Shown here: positions 41,776 to 51,081 of the stretch, piece after piece
Layout of the letters: each line of letters begins with the position of its first letter
Numbering within the stretch: the stretch's first letter is position 1
Assembly: GCA_965279705.1 (NCBI GenBank)
Contig: OZ257257.1
Span: 682,001 to 746,000 of the forward strand
Direction of reading: 5' to 3'
Length of the DNA: 64,000 bases
Source: Stagnimonas sp965279705
GTDB lineage: Bacteria > Pseudomonadota > Gammaproteobacteria > Nevskiales > Nevskiaceae
Translations under genes and position numbers: made by a program
The notes under the pieces: model-generated
What the model was told of the DNA's origin: nothing
Databases searched by the model: none
The model's input: the letters and a program-made list of their open reading frames with translations, nothing else

Positions 41776-42944
41776 GCGGCGCGGCAACCCTGCAAGCCGG
41801 CCGCGTGCTGCTGGCGGCGGTGGGCGATGTCAACGACGTACGCACCTGGAGCGGCACGCCGTTTCATCTGTTGCAGGTCGCGCGCGCGCGTGGCGTGATC
41901 GACGCAGGCCTCGTCGTGCAGCCGCTGGAACGCGGCCGGCAGCTGCGTCGCTACGCCTGGAATCTCGCCGCCGTGCTGCGCGGCCGCGGGCAGGGCGGCT
42001 ACCAGTATTCGGTGCCCTGCATTGAACAGCTGTGGCGACCCTTGCGCGGGAGCTTGCAGGGCGCGCGTGTCATCAACTGTTTCCAGCTCTATCCACCTTC
42101 GGTGGTCGCCGATGCGCGCATCGAGAAGTGGTTCTACATCGACCAGACGCTGCCACATCTCTTCGGCGACTACGGCCTCGGCGAAAACATCAGCGCCTGG
42201 ATGCAGCGCGACGCCATTGCCCGCGAGCGCGTCGGTTACCAGAGTGCTGCGGGCATCGTCACGCACAGCCGCTGGGCGGCCGAGAGCGTCATCCGCGACT
42301 ACGGCATAGACCCCAGCAAGGTTCATGTCGTCGTGCCCGGCGCCAACATCGACGTCGATGCCTATCGCCTCTGGTCGGCTGACCGCACCGCGCCGACCGT
42401 GGATGCGCAGCAGCCGCTGCGACTGGTGTTTGTCGGCAAGGATGCGCTGCGCAAAGGGCTGGATCGCCTGATTCGCGCGCTCATCCTCGCCCGCGCAGAA
42501 GGTGCGGACTGCCGCCTGCGCGTCATCGGCTGCACACCCGAGCGCTTGTCGCCTGCACTGCGCAGCGTCGAAGGCGTGGAGTGGCTGGGCTTCATCGACA
42601 AGCAGCACCAGCCGCAGGCCTATCTCGATGCCGTCGCCGACAACGACGTCGGCTGTTTGCCGTCCCGCGCGGAGGCTGGCGGCATGTGTCTGCGCGAGTT
42701 TCACGCGCTGGGCCTGGCGGTGATCGGCCCCGATGTCGGCGGCTCGCCGGATCACGTCATCGCCGAGGCGGCACAGCTGCTTGCTCCAGAAGCGACAGAC
42801 ATGCAAATTGCCTCGCTGCTGCTGCGCCTGAGCCGCGATCGAGCCGAGGTGCAGCGACTGCGCGCAGTGTCCTGGGCGCGGCGGCAGGAGGTTGGCTGGC
42901 CACAAGCGGTATCGGCGATGGCTGCCGTGTTGGGTCGACCCTGA
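41772..42944 (+). CDS. Glycosyltransferase, GT4-like
   Basis: A 390-residue GT-B glycosyltransferase. The N-terminus contains VGDVNDVRTWSGTPFHLLQ, where the Gly-rich acceptor loop of GT4 is expected. The middle has THSRWAAESVIRDYGI, and the C-terminal domain has LVFVGKDALRKGLDRLIRAL and CLPSRAEAGGMCLREFHALG, a variant of the E-x7-E region. The ATG at 41772 overlaps the previous stop by four bases; the longer in-frame reading from 41313 runs inside the upstream gene. Confidence 0.85.
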   Translation: MSGAATLQAGRVLLAAVGDVNDVRTWSGTPFHLLQVARARGVIDAGLVVQPLERGRQLRRYAWNLAAVLRGRGQGGYQYSVPCIEQLWRPLRGSLQGARVINCFQLYPPSVVADARIEKWFYIDQTLPHLFGDYGLGENISAWMQRDAIARERVGYQSAAGIVTHSRWAAESVIRDYGIDPSKVHVVVPGANIDVDAYRLWSADRTAPTVDAQQPLRLVFVGKDALRKGLDRLIRALILARAEGADCRLRVIGCTPERLSPALRSVEGVEWLGFIDKQHQPQAYLDAVADNDVGCLPSRAEAGGMCLREFHALGLAVIGPDVGGSPDHVIAEAAQLLAPEATDMQIASLLLRLSRDRAEVQRLRAVSWARRQEVGWPQAVSAMAAVLGRP

Positions 42945-42945
42945 G

Positions 42946-43995
42946 ATGAAGATGCGCATCGGATTGTTGCTACCCGCAAATTTTGCACTGGCTCACGCGG
43001 GCAACGGTGTGCGCGTGCAGGCCGCCGCGCAGGCCGCGGCCTTGAGCGCGCTCGGCCACGCGGTGACGCGGCTCGATGCCTGGACGCCTTTCGATCCGGC
43101 TGCCTTCGACGTCGTGCACTTCTTCTCGGGCGGCTTCCCGCACTACCGCATCGCACCGATCCTGCTCATGGTCAGCCCGCGCTGCGGACTGGTGTTCTCG
43201 CCGATCATCGACTCGCTGACGGCCGACCGGCCGTATCGGCTGGCCGCCGCGCTGGGTCGTCTGCATCCCAAAATCTTCACTATCCCCGGCGAATTGAGCC
43301 GGCAGGCGCGCGAGGCGGATGTGGTGGTCTGCCGCTCGGCAGCCGAACAGCAGCGAGTCATTCAGGGTCTGGGTGTGGCGGCTGCAAAAGCAGTGATCGT
43401 GCTCAACGGCGTCAGCCCACCCGAGCGCGCGGTCGATCCAGTCGGCATTCGCCAGCACTTCGACCTGCCCGAGGACTTCTGCCTGCACGTCTCGGCCTAC
43501 ACCCAGCCGCGCAAGAACGTCGAGCGCTTGATACAGGCCGTCGGCCCCACCGGCGTGCCACTGGTGATCGCCGGCATCGCCACCGACGCTGCCGTGCTGG
43601 CGCGGCTCAAGGCTGCTGCCCAGCCGTATCCGCAGATCCGCTTTCTCGATTACCTGTCGCCCCAGCAGCGGGATTCGCTCTACGCCGCCGCCAAGGTGTT
43701 CTGCCTGCCTTCCGACTACGAAGGTACCGGACTGGTCGCGCTGGAGGCCGCCTCGCTCGGGGCCGCCATCGTCATCACCCGCAACGGCGGGCCGCGCGAT
43801 TATTTTCTGCGGATGGCCGAATACGTCGACCCGCGGAATGTCGAGGGTATCCGCGCGGCTGTGCAGCGCGCCTGGCAGGCCCCGCGCAGCCCGGCCCTGC
43901 AACAGCACGTTAACCAGACGCTGAGCTGGCAGCAGTCCGCCGAGGGGCTGGTGACGGTCTATGAAGCGGCGATGCGTGCAGGGGCAAGCCGATGA
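42946..43995 (+). CDS. Glycosyltransferase, GT4 family
   Basis: A 349-residue GT-B glycosyltransferase. N-terminal half: LLLPANFALAHAGNGVRVQA and VVHFFSGGFPHYRI. C-terminal half: LHVSAYTQPRKNVERLIQAV and the donor-binding E-x7-E region CLPSDYEGTGLVALEAASLG. The start at 42946 lies one base after the preceding stop and the stop overlaps the next ATG by four bases, so it is part of the same translationally coupled series. Confidence 0.88.
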   Translation: MKMRIGLLLPANFALAHAGNGVRVQAAAQAAALSALGHAVTRLDAWTPFDPAAFDVVHFFSGGFPHYRIAPILLMVSPRCGLVFSPIIDSLTADRPYRLAAALGRLHPKIFTIPGELSRQAREADVVVCRSAAEQQRVIQGLGVAAAKAVIVLNGVSPPERAVDPVGIRQHFDLPEDFCLHVSAYTQPRKNVERLIQAVGPTGVPLVIAGIATDAAVLARLKAAAQPYPQIRFLDYLSPQQRDSLYAAAKVFCLPSDYEGTGLVALEAASLGAAIVITRNGGPRDYFLRMAEYVDPRNVEGIRAAVQRAWQAPRSPALQQHVNQTLSWQQSAEGLVTVYEAAMRAGASR

Positions 43996-44882
43996 AAGTC
44001 TCCGTCATCATCCCCACCTACCGCGACTGGCCGCGCCTGCTGCTGTGCCTTGACGCAATCGCGCAGCAGACGCTGCCGCGTGGCGAGTTCGAGATTCTGG
44101 TGGTGGACAACGACGCGGTGCACGCGCCGCCGTCGCTGCCCGATGGCGTGCGCTGCGTGCACCAGCCGGAGGGATTTTCGTACGCCGCCCGCAACGCCGG
44201 CGCGCGACTGGCTCTGGCTGAAGTGCTGGCGTTCACCGATGCCGACTGCCTGCCCGCAGCGGACTGGCTGGCGTCGGGCCTCGCCGCATTGGCCGCGCAG
44301 CCCGAGTGTGGATTGGTGGCCGGCCGCATTGACGTGTTTTCGGATGTGGAGAACGGCGTCGTGCGCTACGAAACGCTGTTCGAGTTCCAGCAGGAAATCT
44401 GGGTCAAGCGCATGCACTTTGGCGCGACCGCCAACCTCTTCGTACGGCGTGTCGCCTACGATGCCGCGCAGGGGTTCAACGACACCATGAAGTCCGGTGG
44501 CGACAGTGATTTCTGCCGCCGCTGTGTCGCGCTCGGCTGGCCCATCGGCTATGCCGATGCGGTGCGTATCCGCCATCCCTCGCGCCGCACGATGACGGAG
44601 GTGCTGCAAAAAAACCGTCGCATCGCCGCCGGGTTCTACGGCCATTGGCTGCGCGACAACGGTGGCCGTCGTGACGGCCTGTGGCGGCAGCTGCCCTGGT
44701 GGTGGCGGCTGCGGCTGCGCGAGTGGCTGTACATCCTCACCGGCGCTCGTGGCAGCCGTCGCTACACCATGGGGCAGCGCTTCACGGTGCTCTACGTGCA
44801 TGTGGTGCTGCACTACCACACGGCCTGGTGCCTGCTGACCACTCACCTCACGCGCGGACGCTCGCACCATGACGTCCGCTGA
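43992..44882 (+). CDS. Glycosyltransferase, GT2 family (tandem copy 1)
   Basis: A 296-residue GT-A glycosyltransferase. It opens MKVSVIIPTYRDWPRLLLCL, has GFSYAARNAGARLA, the metal motif AFTDADCLPAADW, and the acceptor region FNDTMKSGGDSDFCRRC. The C-terminal region is basic and aromatic (LPWWWRLRLREWLYI). It is closely similar throughout to the next gene and has exactly the same length, so the two look like products of a tandem duplication. Overlaps the previous gene by four bases and the next by 14. Confidence 0.88.
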   Translation: MKVSVIIPTYRDWPRLLLCLDAIAQQTLPRGEFEILVVDNDAVHAPPSLPDGVRCVHQPEGFSYAARNAGARLALAEVLAFTDADCLPAADWLASGLAALAAQPECGLVAGRIDVFSDVENGVVRYETLFEFQQEIWVKRMHFGATANLFVRRVAYDAAQGFNDTMKSGGDSDFCRRCVALGWPIGYADAVRIRHPSRRTMTEVLQKNRRIAAGFYGHWLRDNGGRRDGLWRQLPWWWRLRLREWLYILTGARGSRRYTMGQRFTVLYVHVVLHYHTAWCLLTTHLTRGRSHHDVR

Positions 44883-45759
44883 GCGCGTGCCGCGCATCTC
44901 GGTGCTGATTCCGGTCTATCGAGACTGGGAGCCGCTGCGGCAGTGTCTTGCCGCACTCGCTGCACAGAACTGGCCGGCGGAAGACTTCGAGGTGATCGCC
45001 ATCAACAACGATGTCGCGCCCCCGCCAGCCGGTTTCGAGCAGCGGGGGGTGATCCTGCTGCATGCACCCGAGGGCCACTCCTACAGCGCCCGCAATGCTG
45101 GCCTGGCGGTGGCGCGCGGCGCGGTGCTGGCGTTCACCGATGCGGATTGCCGTCCCGATGCCGGCTGGCTCGCCGCCGGCTGGGCGGCGTTGCAGCAGCC
45201 GGGCGCGGCGCTGGCGGGCGGGCGCATCCGCATTGCGGTGGAGGCACGCAATCTCGCCACCGATTTCGATCAGAGCTTTGCCTTCCGCCAGGCCGAGAGC
45301 GTGCGGGCAGGGTCGTCGGTGACGGCCAATCTGTTCGTGAAGCGCGACGTGTTCGACGCGGTGGGTGGCTTCAACGGGGCGATGCAGTCGGGCGGCGATT
45401 TCGAGTTCTGCCGCCGCGCCCGGCAGCAGGGCTTCATGCTGGTCTACGCCGATGACGCCGTGGTCTGGCACCCCGCGCGCGACAGCCTCGCCGCGCTGTT
45501 CCGCAAGAACCGCCGCGTCGCGGGCGGTCTGCGCCGCGACTTCGAGCTGCAAGGTCTAGGCGCGGCAGCACCCTGGCGGTTCGTCGCGCGCCAGCTCAGG
45601 CCACGCCTGCGTTATTGGTACCGGCTGCTGACTGGCCGCGAGAAGACCGAGGTGCTGCCCGCATTCCGGCGGCCCGCAGTGGTGGCTTTGCAGGTGCTGC
45701 TGCATTACCACTTCGCCTGGTCGATGTTGCGCGCGCCACCGCGTAAGGACCAGCACTGA
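44869..45759 (+). CDS. Glycosyltransferase, GT2 family (tandem copy 2)
   Basis: A 296-residue GT-A glycosyltransferase and paralogue of the preceding gene. It shares the opening ISVLIPVYRDWEPLRQCL, HSYSARNAGLAVARG, the DxD-type motif AFTDADCRPDAGW and FNGAMQSGGDFEFCRRA. The two differ mainly in the acceptor-side middle and the C-terminus, which suggests that they add different sugars or linkages. The ATG at 44869 overlaps the upstream gene by 14 bases. Confidence 0.88.
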   Translation: MTSAERVPRISVLIPVYRDWEPLRQCLAALAAQNWPAEDFEVIAINNDVAPPPAGFEQRGVILLHAPEGHSYSARNAGLAVARGAVLAFTDADCRPDAGWLAAGWAALQQPGAALAGGRIRIAVEARNLATDFDQSFAFRQAESVRAGSSVTANLFVKRDVFDAVGGFNGAMQSGGDFEFCRRARQQGFMLVYADDAVVWHPARDSLAALFRKNRRVAGGLRRDFELQGLGAAAPWRFVARQLRPRLRYWYRLLTGREKTEVLPAFRRPAVVALQVLLHYHFAWSMLRAPPRKDQH

Positions 45760-45761
45760 CC

Positions 45762-46991
45762 ATGCGCATCGCGCTCTCGGTCACCGAATTTCCTGCGGTC
45801 TCGCAGACCTTCGTGCTCGACCATGCGGCAGGGCTGATCGAACGTGGCCACCACGTCGAGCTGCATGCGCTGTGGCGCGGTTCGCTGGCGGTGCGTCATG
45901 CCGAAGTCGATCGGCTGCAACTGCTGCAACACGCGTTCTATGCGCCGCCGCGCAGCGCCGGGCCCTCGGCCTTGCGCCGCCTGCTGGCGCTGGCGCGCTA
46001 CTGCGGCCCTGGCCTGCTCAGGCGGCCACGGCTGGCGCGGGCGCTGCTGACACAACGCAGTCAAGGCAGTCGCTACACCGAGATCATGGGCCACTTCAGT
46101 TTCTGGGCAATGGCGCGCCGCTACGACCTCATCCACGCGCATTCGGGCCAGAACGGCGTGCGCCTGCTGCCGCTCTACGCCGCCGGGCACTTGCGCGCGC
46201 CGCTGGTGGTGACTTTTCACGGCCACGACGTGCACGGCTATCTGCGCGACCAGCCCGCCGACTACTACCAGCCGCTGTTCCGCCAGGCGGCGGCCTTGGT
46301 CGTGTGCTCGGGCTTCATGCGGCAACGCCTGCTGGACCTGGGCGCGCCGCCGGAAAAATTGTCGGTGATTCCCAATGCACTGACGCTGGCGCGCATCGCC
46401 TATCGCGAGCGGCCACATCGTGCTGATGTGCCGTTGCAGCTCCTGACCATTGGCCGGCTGGTGCCGTTCAAGGGCATCGAGCATCTGCTGGCCGCGCTGG
46501 CGCGACCGGAGCTTGCGGGGCGTGCCTTCTGCCTGCATGTGGTCGGTGATGGCCCGCTGCGTGCGACCTTGCAGGCGCAGGCCGCAGCGCTCGGGCTTGC
46601 CGAGCGCGTCGTGTTTCACGGTGCCTGCCCGCGCAACAAGGTGCTGACACTGCTGGCGGAGAGCGATCTGTATCTGGCGCCGGCCGTGATGGACGCTGAA
46701 GGCAATACCGAAACCCAGGGTGTCGCCCTGCTGGAGGCGCTCGCCAGCGGCCTGCCGGTGATTGCCAGTGCGGTGGGCGGCATCCCTGAGACGCTCGGCG
46801 ATGCGGCCGTTGCCCTATTGCCGCCTGGTGATCCTGCCGCACTGGCGGCGGCGATTGCCGACTGGGCCGTGAACCCCGAGGCTGCTGCCACGCGCGCGCT
46901 GCGCGGGCGGCAGCGGGTCGAAACCGACTACGCCGCCGCACATTGGATCGACTCGCTGGAAGCGCTGTATCGGCGCTGCCTGGGTCGCTAG
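45762..46991 (+). CDS. Glycosyltransferase, GT4 family (colanic-acid WcaL-like)
   Basis: A 409-residue GT-B glycosyltransferase. It begins MRIALSVTEFPAVSQTFVLD, a pattern typical of WcaL/AmsK-like enzymes that act late in EPS assembly. It also contains FHGHDVHGYLRDQPADYY, LLTIGRLVPFKGIEHLLAAL and the donor region VMDAEGNTETQGVALLEALA, with the E-x-long variant seen in WcaL. It starts two bases after the previous stop. The stop TAG (46989-46991) is directly adjacent to the stop of the convergent lyase-like gene. Confidence 0.88.
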   Translation: MRIALSVTEFPAVSQTFVLDHAAGLIERGHHVELHALWRGSLAVRHAEVDRLQLLQHAFYAPPRSAGPSALRRLLALARYCGPGLLRRPRLARALLTQRSQGSRYTEIMGHFSFWAMARRYDLIHAHSGQNGVRLLPLYAAGHLRAPLVVTFHGHDVHGYLRDQPADYYQPLFRQAAALVVCSGFMRQRLLDLGAPPEKLSVIPNALTLARIAYRERPHRADVPLQLLTIGRLVPFKGIEHLLAALARPELAGRAFCLHVVGDGPLRATLQAQAAALGLAERVVFHGACPRNKVLTLLAESDLYLAPAVMDAEGNTETQGVALLEALASGLPVIASAVGGIPETLGDAAVALLPPGDPAALAAAIADWAVNPEAAATRALRGRQRVETDYAAAHWIDSLEALYRRCLGR

Positions 46992-48113
46992 CTAACGCGG
47001 CACGACCCGCGCTGCATCGAGCAGCGGCGAGGCATAGGCCAGTTCGACCCACGCAGGTGCTGGGCCGAGCCGCAGCGCGGGGTCGATCCAGCGCGCATCG
47101 AGTCGGGCGGCGAGCTGGTAGCAGGTGGCCGCTTCTGCCGGCTGCCAGAGGCCCGAGTAACCGGGTACGCCGGCCCGCGCCCGTGCGCGATCAAACTCGA
47201 TCCGCGTGTTTTGAAACTCCACGTGCGTCCGTTCACCAGTGGCGTAGGGCAGCAGCCATTGCAGGGCACGCGCCAGCGAAGCGCCTTCGGGCGTTGTGAA
47301 GCTGTACCAGTCCTCGCCATGCTGCCGCGCAATGAGTGCGGCGGTAAGTAGCGGTTCGAGCGAGTAGACGACGTAATGCAGGGCGTCGCGCTCGCGGAAG
47401 TCCAGCACCGTGCCGTCGGGGGAGAGGGTGTTGGCGATGTGCTGCTGAAAAACGCCGCGGCTGATCGCGATCCGCTCGCGGTCGTCCAACACGAAGGCGA
47501 GTGCGGTGCCCAGCTTGATGCGATGACTCTGCCAGTTGTTACGGTCGGTACCCTGGCGGATGCGCTTGCGGTCGAACACCACATCTGCCGTGCGCTGGAA
47601 CAGGCGCAGCGTCAGTGTGTGGGTCGCGGGCGTGAGCAAATCTTCACCGGTTTCAAACGCCAGGATCAGCTGCTGGAAATGGGTTTCGCTGATCGGATTG
47701 CCCTGCGGCTCGAACACCGGTGCCCAGGCGGCGAAGTAGCGCTCGAGCGCATCGCCATAGCCGCGGTCGCCGGTGAGCCGGGCCGCCTGGGCGAGCGCGA
47801 GCATGCCGTACCACTCCTGCTGTGCGGCATTGCTTTCGGCCCGCAAGGGGTCACCCGGCAGGCGACCTTCGGTGCTAACAATACGTCGCGGCTGCGGCGC
47901 GCGCAGGCGAAGTTGGTCGGCCAGTGCGAGCGTCTCGGCTTTGGCTGCCGCACCTTCTACGGTGGCGGGCGCGATTGAAGGGATCGCGACGGATTGAAGC
48001 GGCTCGGGTAGCAGAGCCGGTGTGGTCGATGGCGCGGATACACAGGCCGCGACCAGCAGCGCCAGCAAAGCCAGAGGAATCAGCCACCAGGTATGCCGCG
48101 AGCGATCCCGCAT
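46992..48113 (-). CDS. Polysaccharide-lyase-like lipoprotein (alginate lyase family)
   Basis: A 373-residue predicted lipoprotein with a short basic N-terminus, a hydrophobic segment and a lipobox LVAAC (lipid Cys about residue 24). The rest is helix-rich, with NNWQSHRIKLGTALAFVLDD and FRERDALHYVVYSLEPLLTA, resembling the alpha/alpha-toroid of the alginate-lyase (PL5-like) family. If correct, it would cleave or trim the polymer in the periplasm or at the outer membrane. The start at 48113 lies after the upstream methyltransferase stop by eight bases. The lyase call rests on motif memory only, so it is moderate. Confidence 0.55.
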   Translation of the reverse strand: MRDRSRHTWWLIPLALLALLVAACVSAPSTTPALLPEPLQSVAIPSIAPATVEGAAAKAETLALADQLRLRAPQPRRIVSTEGRLPGDPLRAESNAAQQEWYGMLALAQAARLTGDRGYGDALERYFAAWAPVFEPQGNPISETHFQQLILAFETGEDLLTPATHTLTLRLFQRTADVVFDRKRIRQGTDRNNWQSHRIKLGTALAFVLDDRERIAISRGVFQQHIANTLSPDGTVLDFRERDALHYVVYSLEPLLTAALIARQHGEDWYSFTTPEGASLARALQWLLPYATGERTHVEFQNTRIEFDRARARAGVPGYSGLWQPAEAATCYQLAARLDARWIDPALRLGPAPAWVELAYASPLLDAARVVPR

Positions 48114-48121
48114 GACGTGCT

Positions 48122-48841
48122 TCAGGGCTTGGCTGTAGGTTGCGCCAAGGCGACGTAGATCATCGCGTCGCGTTCGCGGCCGCCATCGCCGTGCAGTCGG
48201 TCGGTGGCGGCGATGAGGCTTTGCATGATCCAGACGAAAGGCTTGCCGATCCAGCGCTCGCGCAGCGAAAGCCGCTTGTAGATGTGGTCCTGAATCAAAT
48301 GCAGTCCCGCCGGGATGAGACCGACCAGGCCCTGGAAACGGTTGATGCCAAACCCCGCCATCTCCAGCGTGCGGCGCAGACCTGCACCGGTCCAGCGCCA
48401 GAGGTCGAGCGGGCAGGGGTGGTAGATCCAGATGCCGTGGGTCGAGAGCAGCAGCCAACCACCTGGCTTGAGCAGGCGGTGTGCCTCGGCGAGATAGGCG
48501 GCGGGGTCGGGCACATGTTCCAGCACCTGCGCCGAGATGATGAGGTCGTAGCTGCCGTCGGCTGCCTGCGTATGGCCGTTGTCTTCGATGAGCACGTCCG
48601 CGTGGGGGTTGCCGCTCAGGTCCGCACCTTGATAGTTGGCGCCGGTGGCACGCACCAGCGACTCGTACGGTCGGGTGCCGCAGCCGAGTTCCAGCACCTG
48701 CCAGCCCGGCCCGGCACCCGCGGCCGCCATGCCCTTTGCGAGTGCATCGGCAAGGCAGCTGCGCAGGTACCAGTTCCAGTGCGTGCGCGTCAGATTGGGA
48801 ATGTCGCCCCGTGATTGGGCGCTGAAAAGACTGGCATCCAT
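48122..48841 (-). CDS. SAM-dependent methyltransferase
   Basis: A class I methyltransferase of about 239 residues. Motif I reads VLELGCGTRPYESLV, followed by the acidic YQGADLSGNPHADV, the SAQVLEHVPDPAAYLAEA motif and the post-motif LKPGGWLLLSTHG, all typical of Methyltransf_11-type enzymes. I chose the ATG at 48841 (MDASLFSAQSRGDIP); the ATG at 48898 in the same frame is an alternative, with no clear ribosome binding site for either. It lies in the polysaccharide locus beside the lyase-like gene, so methylation of a sugar is a plausible but unproven role. Confidence 0.8.
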   Translation of the reverse strand: MDASLFSAQSRGDIPNLTRTHWNWYLRSCLADALAKGMAAAGAGPGWQVLELGCGTRPYESLVRATGANYQGADLSGNPHADVLIEDNGHTQAADGSYDLIISAQVLEHVPDPAAYLAEAHRLLKPGGWLLLSTHGIWIYHPCPLDLWRWTGAGLRRTLEMAGFGINRFQGLVGLIPAGLHLIQDHIYKRLSLRERWIGKPFVWIMQSLIAATDRLHGDGGRERDAMIYVALAQPTAKP

Positions 48842-49020
48842 GTGAGCAGTGGCTACGGTGGAAACGATTCGGGAGGTGATACTAGGTGCTTGGGCCATCA
48901 GATCACACGCGCTAGCTGTAATCACTAGGCGCGGGCGCTGAAAAAAATCATACAGTGGGAACAGTAGATAGGGCGGCGGCCGTCAAGGATCGCCGTTCCA
49001 ATGAAAAATTTAGGGAAGCC

Positions 49021-50178
49021 ATGTCCGAGCACCAAACAGGTTTAGACCACAGCAACACAGCTGAGGCCCCGCTGCCGCGCGCAGGTACGACTTCCGTTCG
49101 CTTCGTCGAAATCGACGGTATGCGTGGTCTGGGGGCCAGTTTCGTAATTGCCGGGCACATCAACACCCAGGCGTTATTCTGGGTCTGGATGTTCATGGAC
49201 ATGTTCTTCGTCATCTCCAGCTTTCTCATCACCCGCATCGTGCTCAAGCAGGTGACAAACGTCGGCGGCATGATCGCCTTCTGGGGGCGGCGCATCGAGC
49301 GCATCTGGCCGCTCTACATCCTGACGGTCTGGTTGCTGCTGTTGCTGGCTTTGGCGATGAATTATCTGACCAACGCACAATTCGACATTTCGCTGTTCTG
49401 GCGTTTCTTCACGTTTTCGCAGAACAGTGATTTGCTGTTCGACAACATCACCGACGAGAAGTACCCCTACTTCACAATCCACCTCTGGTCGCTGTCGGTC
49501 GAAGAGCAGTTCTACATTCTGCTGCCGCTGCTGCTGCTGCCGCTACGTTTCACACCACGCCCGGTCTGGCTGCTGGTGCTGCTGTCCGCCATCCCCTTCG
49601 CCATCTACCAGCGCGTACTGCATCCGCAGATGTGGATCATCACCAGCCACATCGATGCCTTCGCCCTGGGCTCGCTGATGGCGATCGCGTTCCAGTGGAT
49701 GGAGGCACGAAAAAAGTCAGTGTCCGGCGTGCTCGTTGCAGGCTCGGTCATCGGGCTACTCGGATTTTTGCCCTACATCGTCGCCGGCTACCAAACCTAT
49801 TTGGCTGGAGTGAAGGCCCCCGGCTATGAACCGTGGTCTGCAACGGCGGGAGTCTTGATGGCCACTTGCTGGATTGGATTGCTTGCCCTGCATCGGCAGC
49901 GTGCCTGGCTCGGTTTCCTGCGCTGGCCGCCGCTGGTCTACACCGGCGTCATCAGCTATGCACTGTATTTGGTGCACTACCCGGTAGTGCGAATTTTCGA
50001 GAATGCCGCAGCACCTCTCGCCGCCCGGATGGGCTTGTCAGCACCGCACCCTGTAGTCGTTGCTGGCATCACGCTGGTCACCTGCTTCGTGCTGGCCCAT
50101 CTGCTCTACAAGTTCATCGATCAGCGCCTGCAGCTCGGACGGCGTGGTCCTTCAAGAGCCGTGCCTATGCCGCGCTGA
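49021..50178 (+). CDS. Membrane-bound acyltransferase (acyltransferase 3 family)
   Basis: An integral membrane O-acyltransferase of 385 residues with about ten hydrophobic segments. It has the N-terminal catalytic-His region (EIDGMRGLGASFVIAGHIN) and the HLWSLSVEEQFYILLP motif characteristic of the AT3/OafA family. It probably transfers acetyl or another acyl group to the polysaccharide. The ATG at 49021 has an AGGGAAG ribosome binding site; an upstream in-frame start at 48955 adds a polar segment without conservation. Start of a plus-strand group of four genes. Confidence 0.9.
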   Translation: MSEHQTGLDHSNTAEAPLPRAGTTSVRFVEIDGMRGLGASFVIAGHINTQALFWVWMFMDMFFVISSFLITRIVLKQVTNVGGMIAFWGRRIERIWPLYILTVWLLLLLALAMNYLTNAQFDISLFWRFFTFSQNSDLLFDNITDEKYPYFTIHLWSLSVEEQFYILLPLLLLPLRFTPRPVWLLVLLSAIPFAIYQRVLHPQMWIITSHIDAFALGSLMAIAFQWMEARKKSVSGVLVAGSVIGLLGFLPYIVAGYQTYLAGVKAPGYEPWSATAGVLMATCWIGLLALHRQRAWLGFLRWPPLVYTGVISYALYLVHYPVVRIFENAAAPLAARMGLSAPHPVVVAGITLVTCFVLAHLLYKFIDQRLQLGRRGPSRAVPMPR

Positions 50179-50256
50179 TTTACCCCAGCGTCGTAAACTG
50201 GCACGAACGTTGATCGGCTGATCGACAGCACCACTCCGTAAAGACCCAATCCCTTC

Positions 50257-51081
50257 ATGTCCCCAGCTCCTGTTGCTGTGAGCGCCGATGCGCAAAAAAT
50301 CCGGTTTCTGATCGTCAGCGCCAGCTATCAATGTGCGGCCTGGGTCGAGCGCTGCCTGCGCTCGGTACAGCAGCAGAGCTACGCCCACTTCAAGATGGTG
50401 ATGATCGACGACTGCTCCACCGACGGCACCATCGAGAAGGCCCGGCAGCTGGTCGGTGACGACCCGCGTTTTCAGCTGGTCGCCAACGAGACCCGGTGCT
50501 TCCCGCTCGCCAACATCGTGCACGCCACCGAGCTGGTGGGCGGTGGGCCGGACGATGTCATCGTCATCCTCGACGGCGACGACTGGTTTGCGCACGACCG
50601 GGTGCTGGAGCGCCTCGCGGCGGTCTATGCAGACCCCGAAGTTTGGATGAGCTATGGCAGCCACGAAGTCACCCACAAGGGACTGCGCGACCGCCTGCGT
50701 CGGCGCACCGTGCGCGGCAAGGTCTACGCCTACCCCGAGGTGGTGAGCCAGCTCGGCTATTACCGCTATTACGATTTCATCGCAGCACACCTGCGCAGCT
50801 ATCGCCGGTTCTTGTGGGAGTCGCTGCGCGACGAAGATCTGCGCGACAGCGATGGCCAGTATTACCGTGCCGCCGCCGATGCCGCGACCATGTGGCCGCT
50901 GCTGGAAATGGCAACGCCGCAGCACTGGCGCTATCTGGACGAGGTGCTCTACGTCTACAACAACAAGCATGGCTGGAGCGAGAACCGTCCCGGCTCGCGT
51001 CCCGAGCAGTTGCGCGTTGCGCTGACCATTCGTTCCAAACCGTTGTACGCGCCGCTGGTGCGCCCGGCCGCCATCCCATGA
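50257..51081 (+). CDS. Glycosyltransferase, GT2 family
   Basis: A 274-residue GT-A glycosyltransferase. It has a short N-terminal extension, then IRFLIVSASYQCAAWVERCL, MVMIDDCSTDGTIE and the DxD-type motif VIVILDGDDWFAHDRVL. A central region SYGSHEVTHKGLRDRLRRRT follows, then the WRYLDEVLYVYNNKHGWSEN segment. The ATG at 50257 lies 79 bases after the acyltransferase stop, and its own stop overlaps the GT8 start by four bases. Confidence 0.88.
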   Translation: MSPAPVAVSADAQKIRFLIVSASYQCAAWVERCLRSVQQQSYAHFKMVMIDDCSTDGTIEKARQLVGDDPRFQLVANETRCFPLANIVHATELVGGGPDDVIVILDGDDWFAHDRVLERLAAVYADPEVWMSYGSHEVTHKGLRDRLRRRTVRGKVYAYPEVVSQLGYYRYYDFIAAHLRSYRRFLWESLRDEDLRDSDGQYYRAAADAATMWPLLEMATPQHWRYLDEVLYVYNNKHGWSENRPGSRPEQLRVALTIRSKPLYAPLVRPAAIP

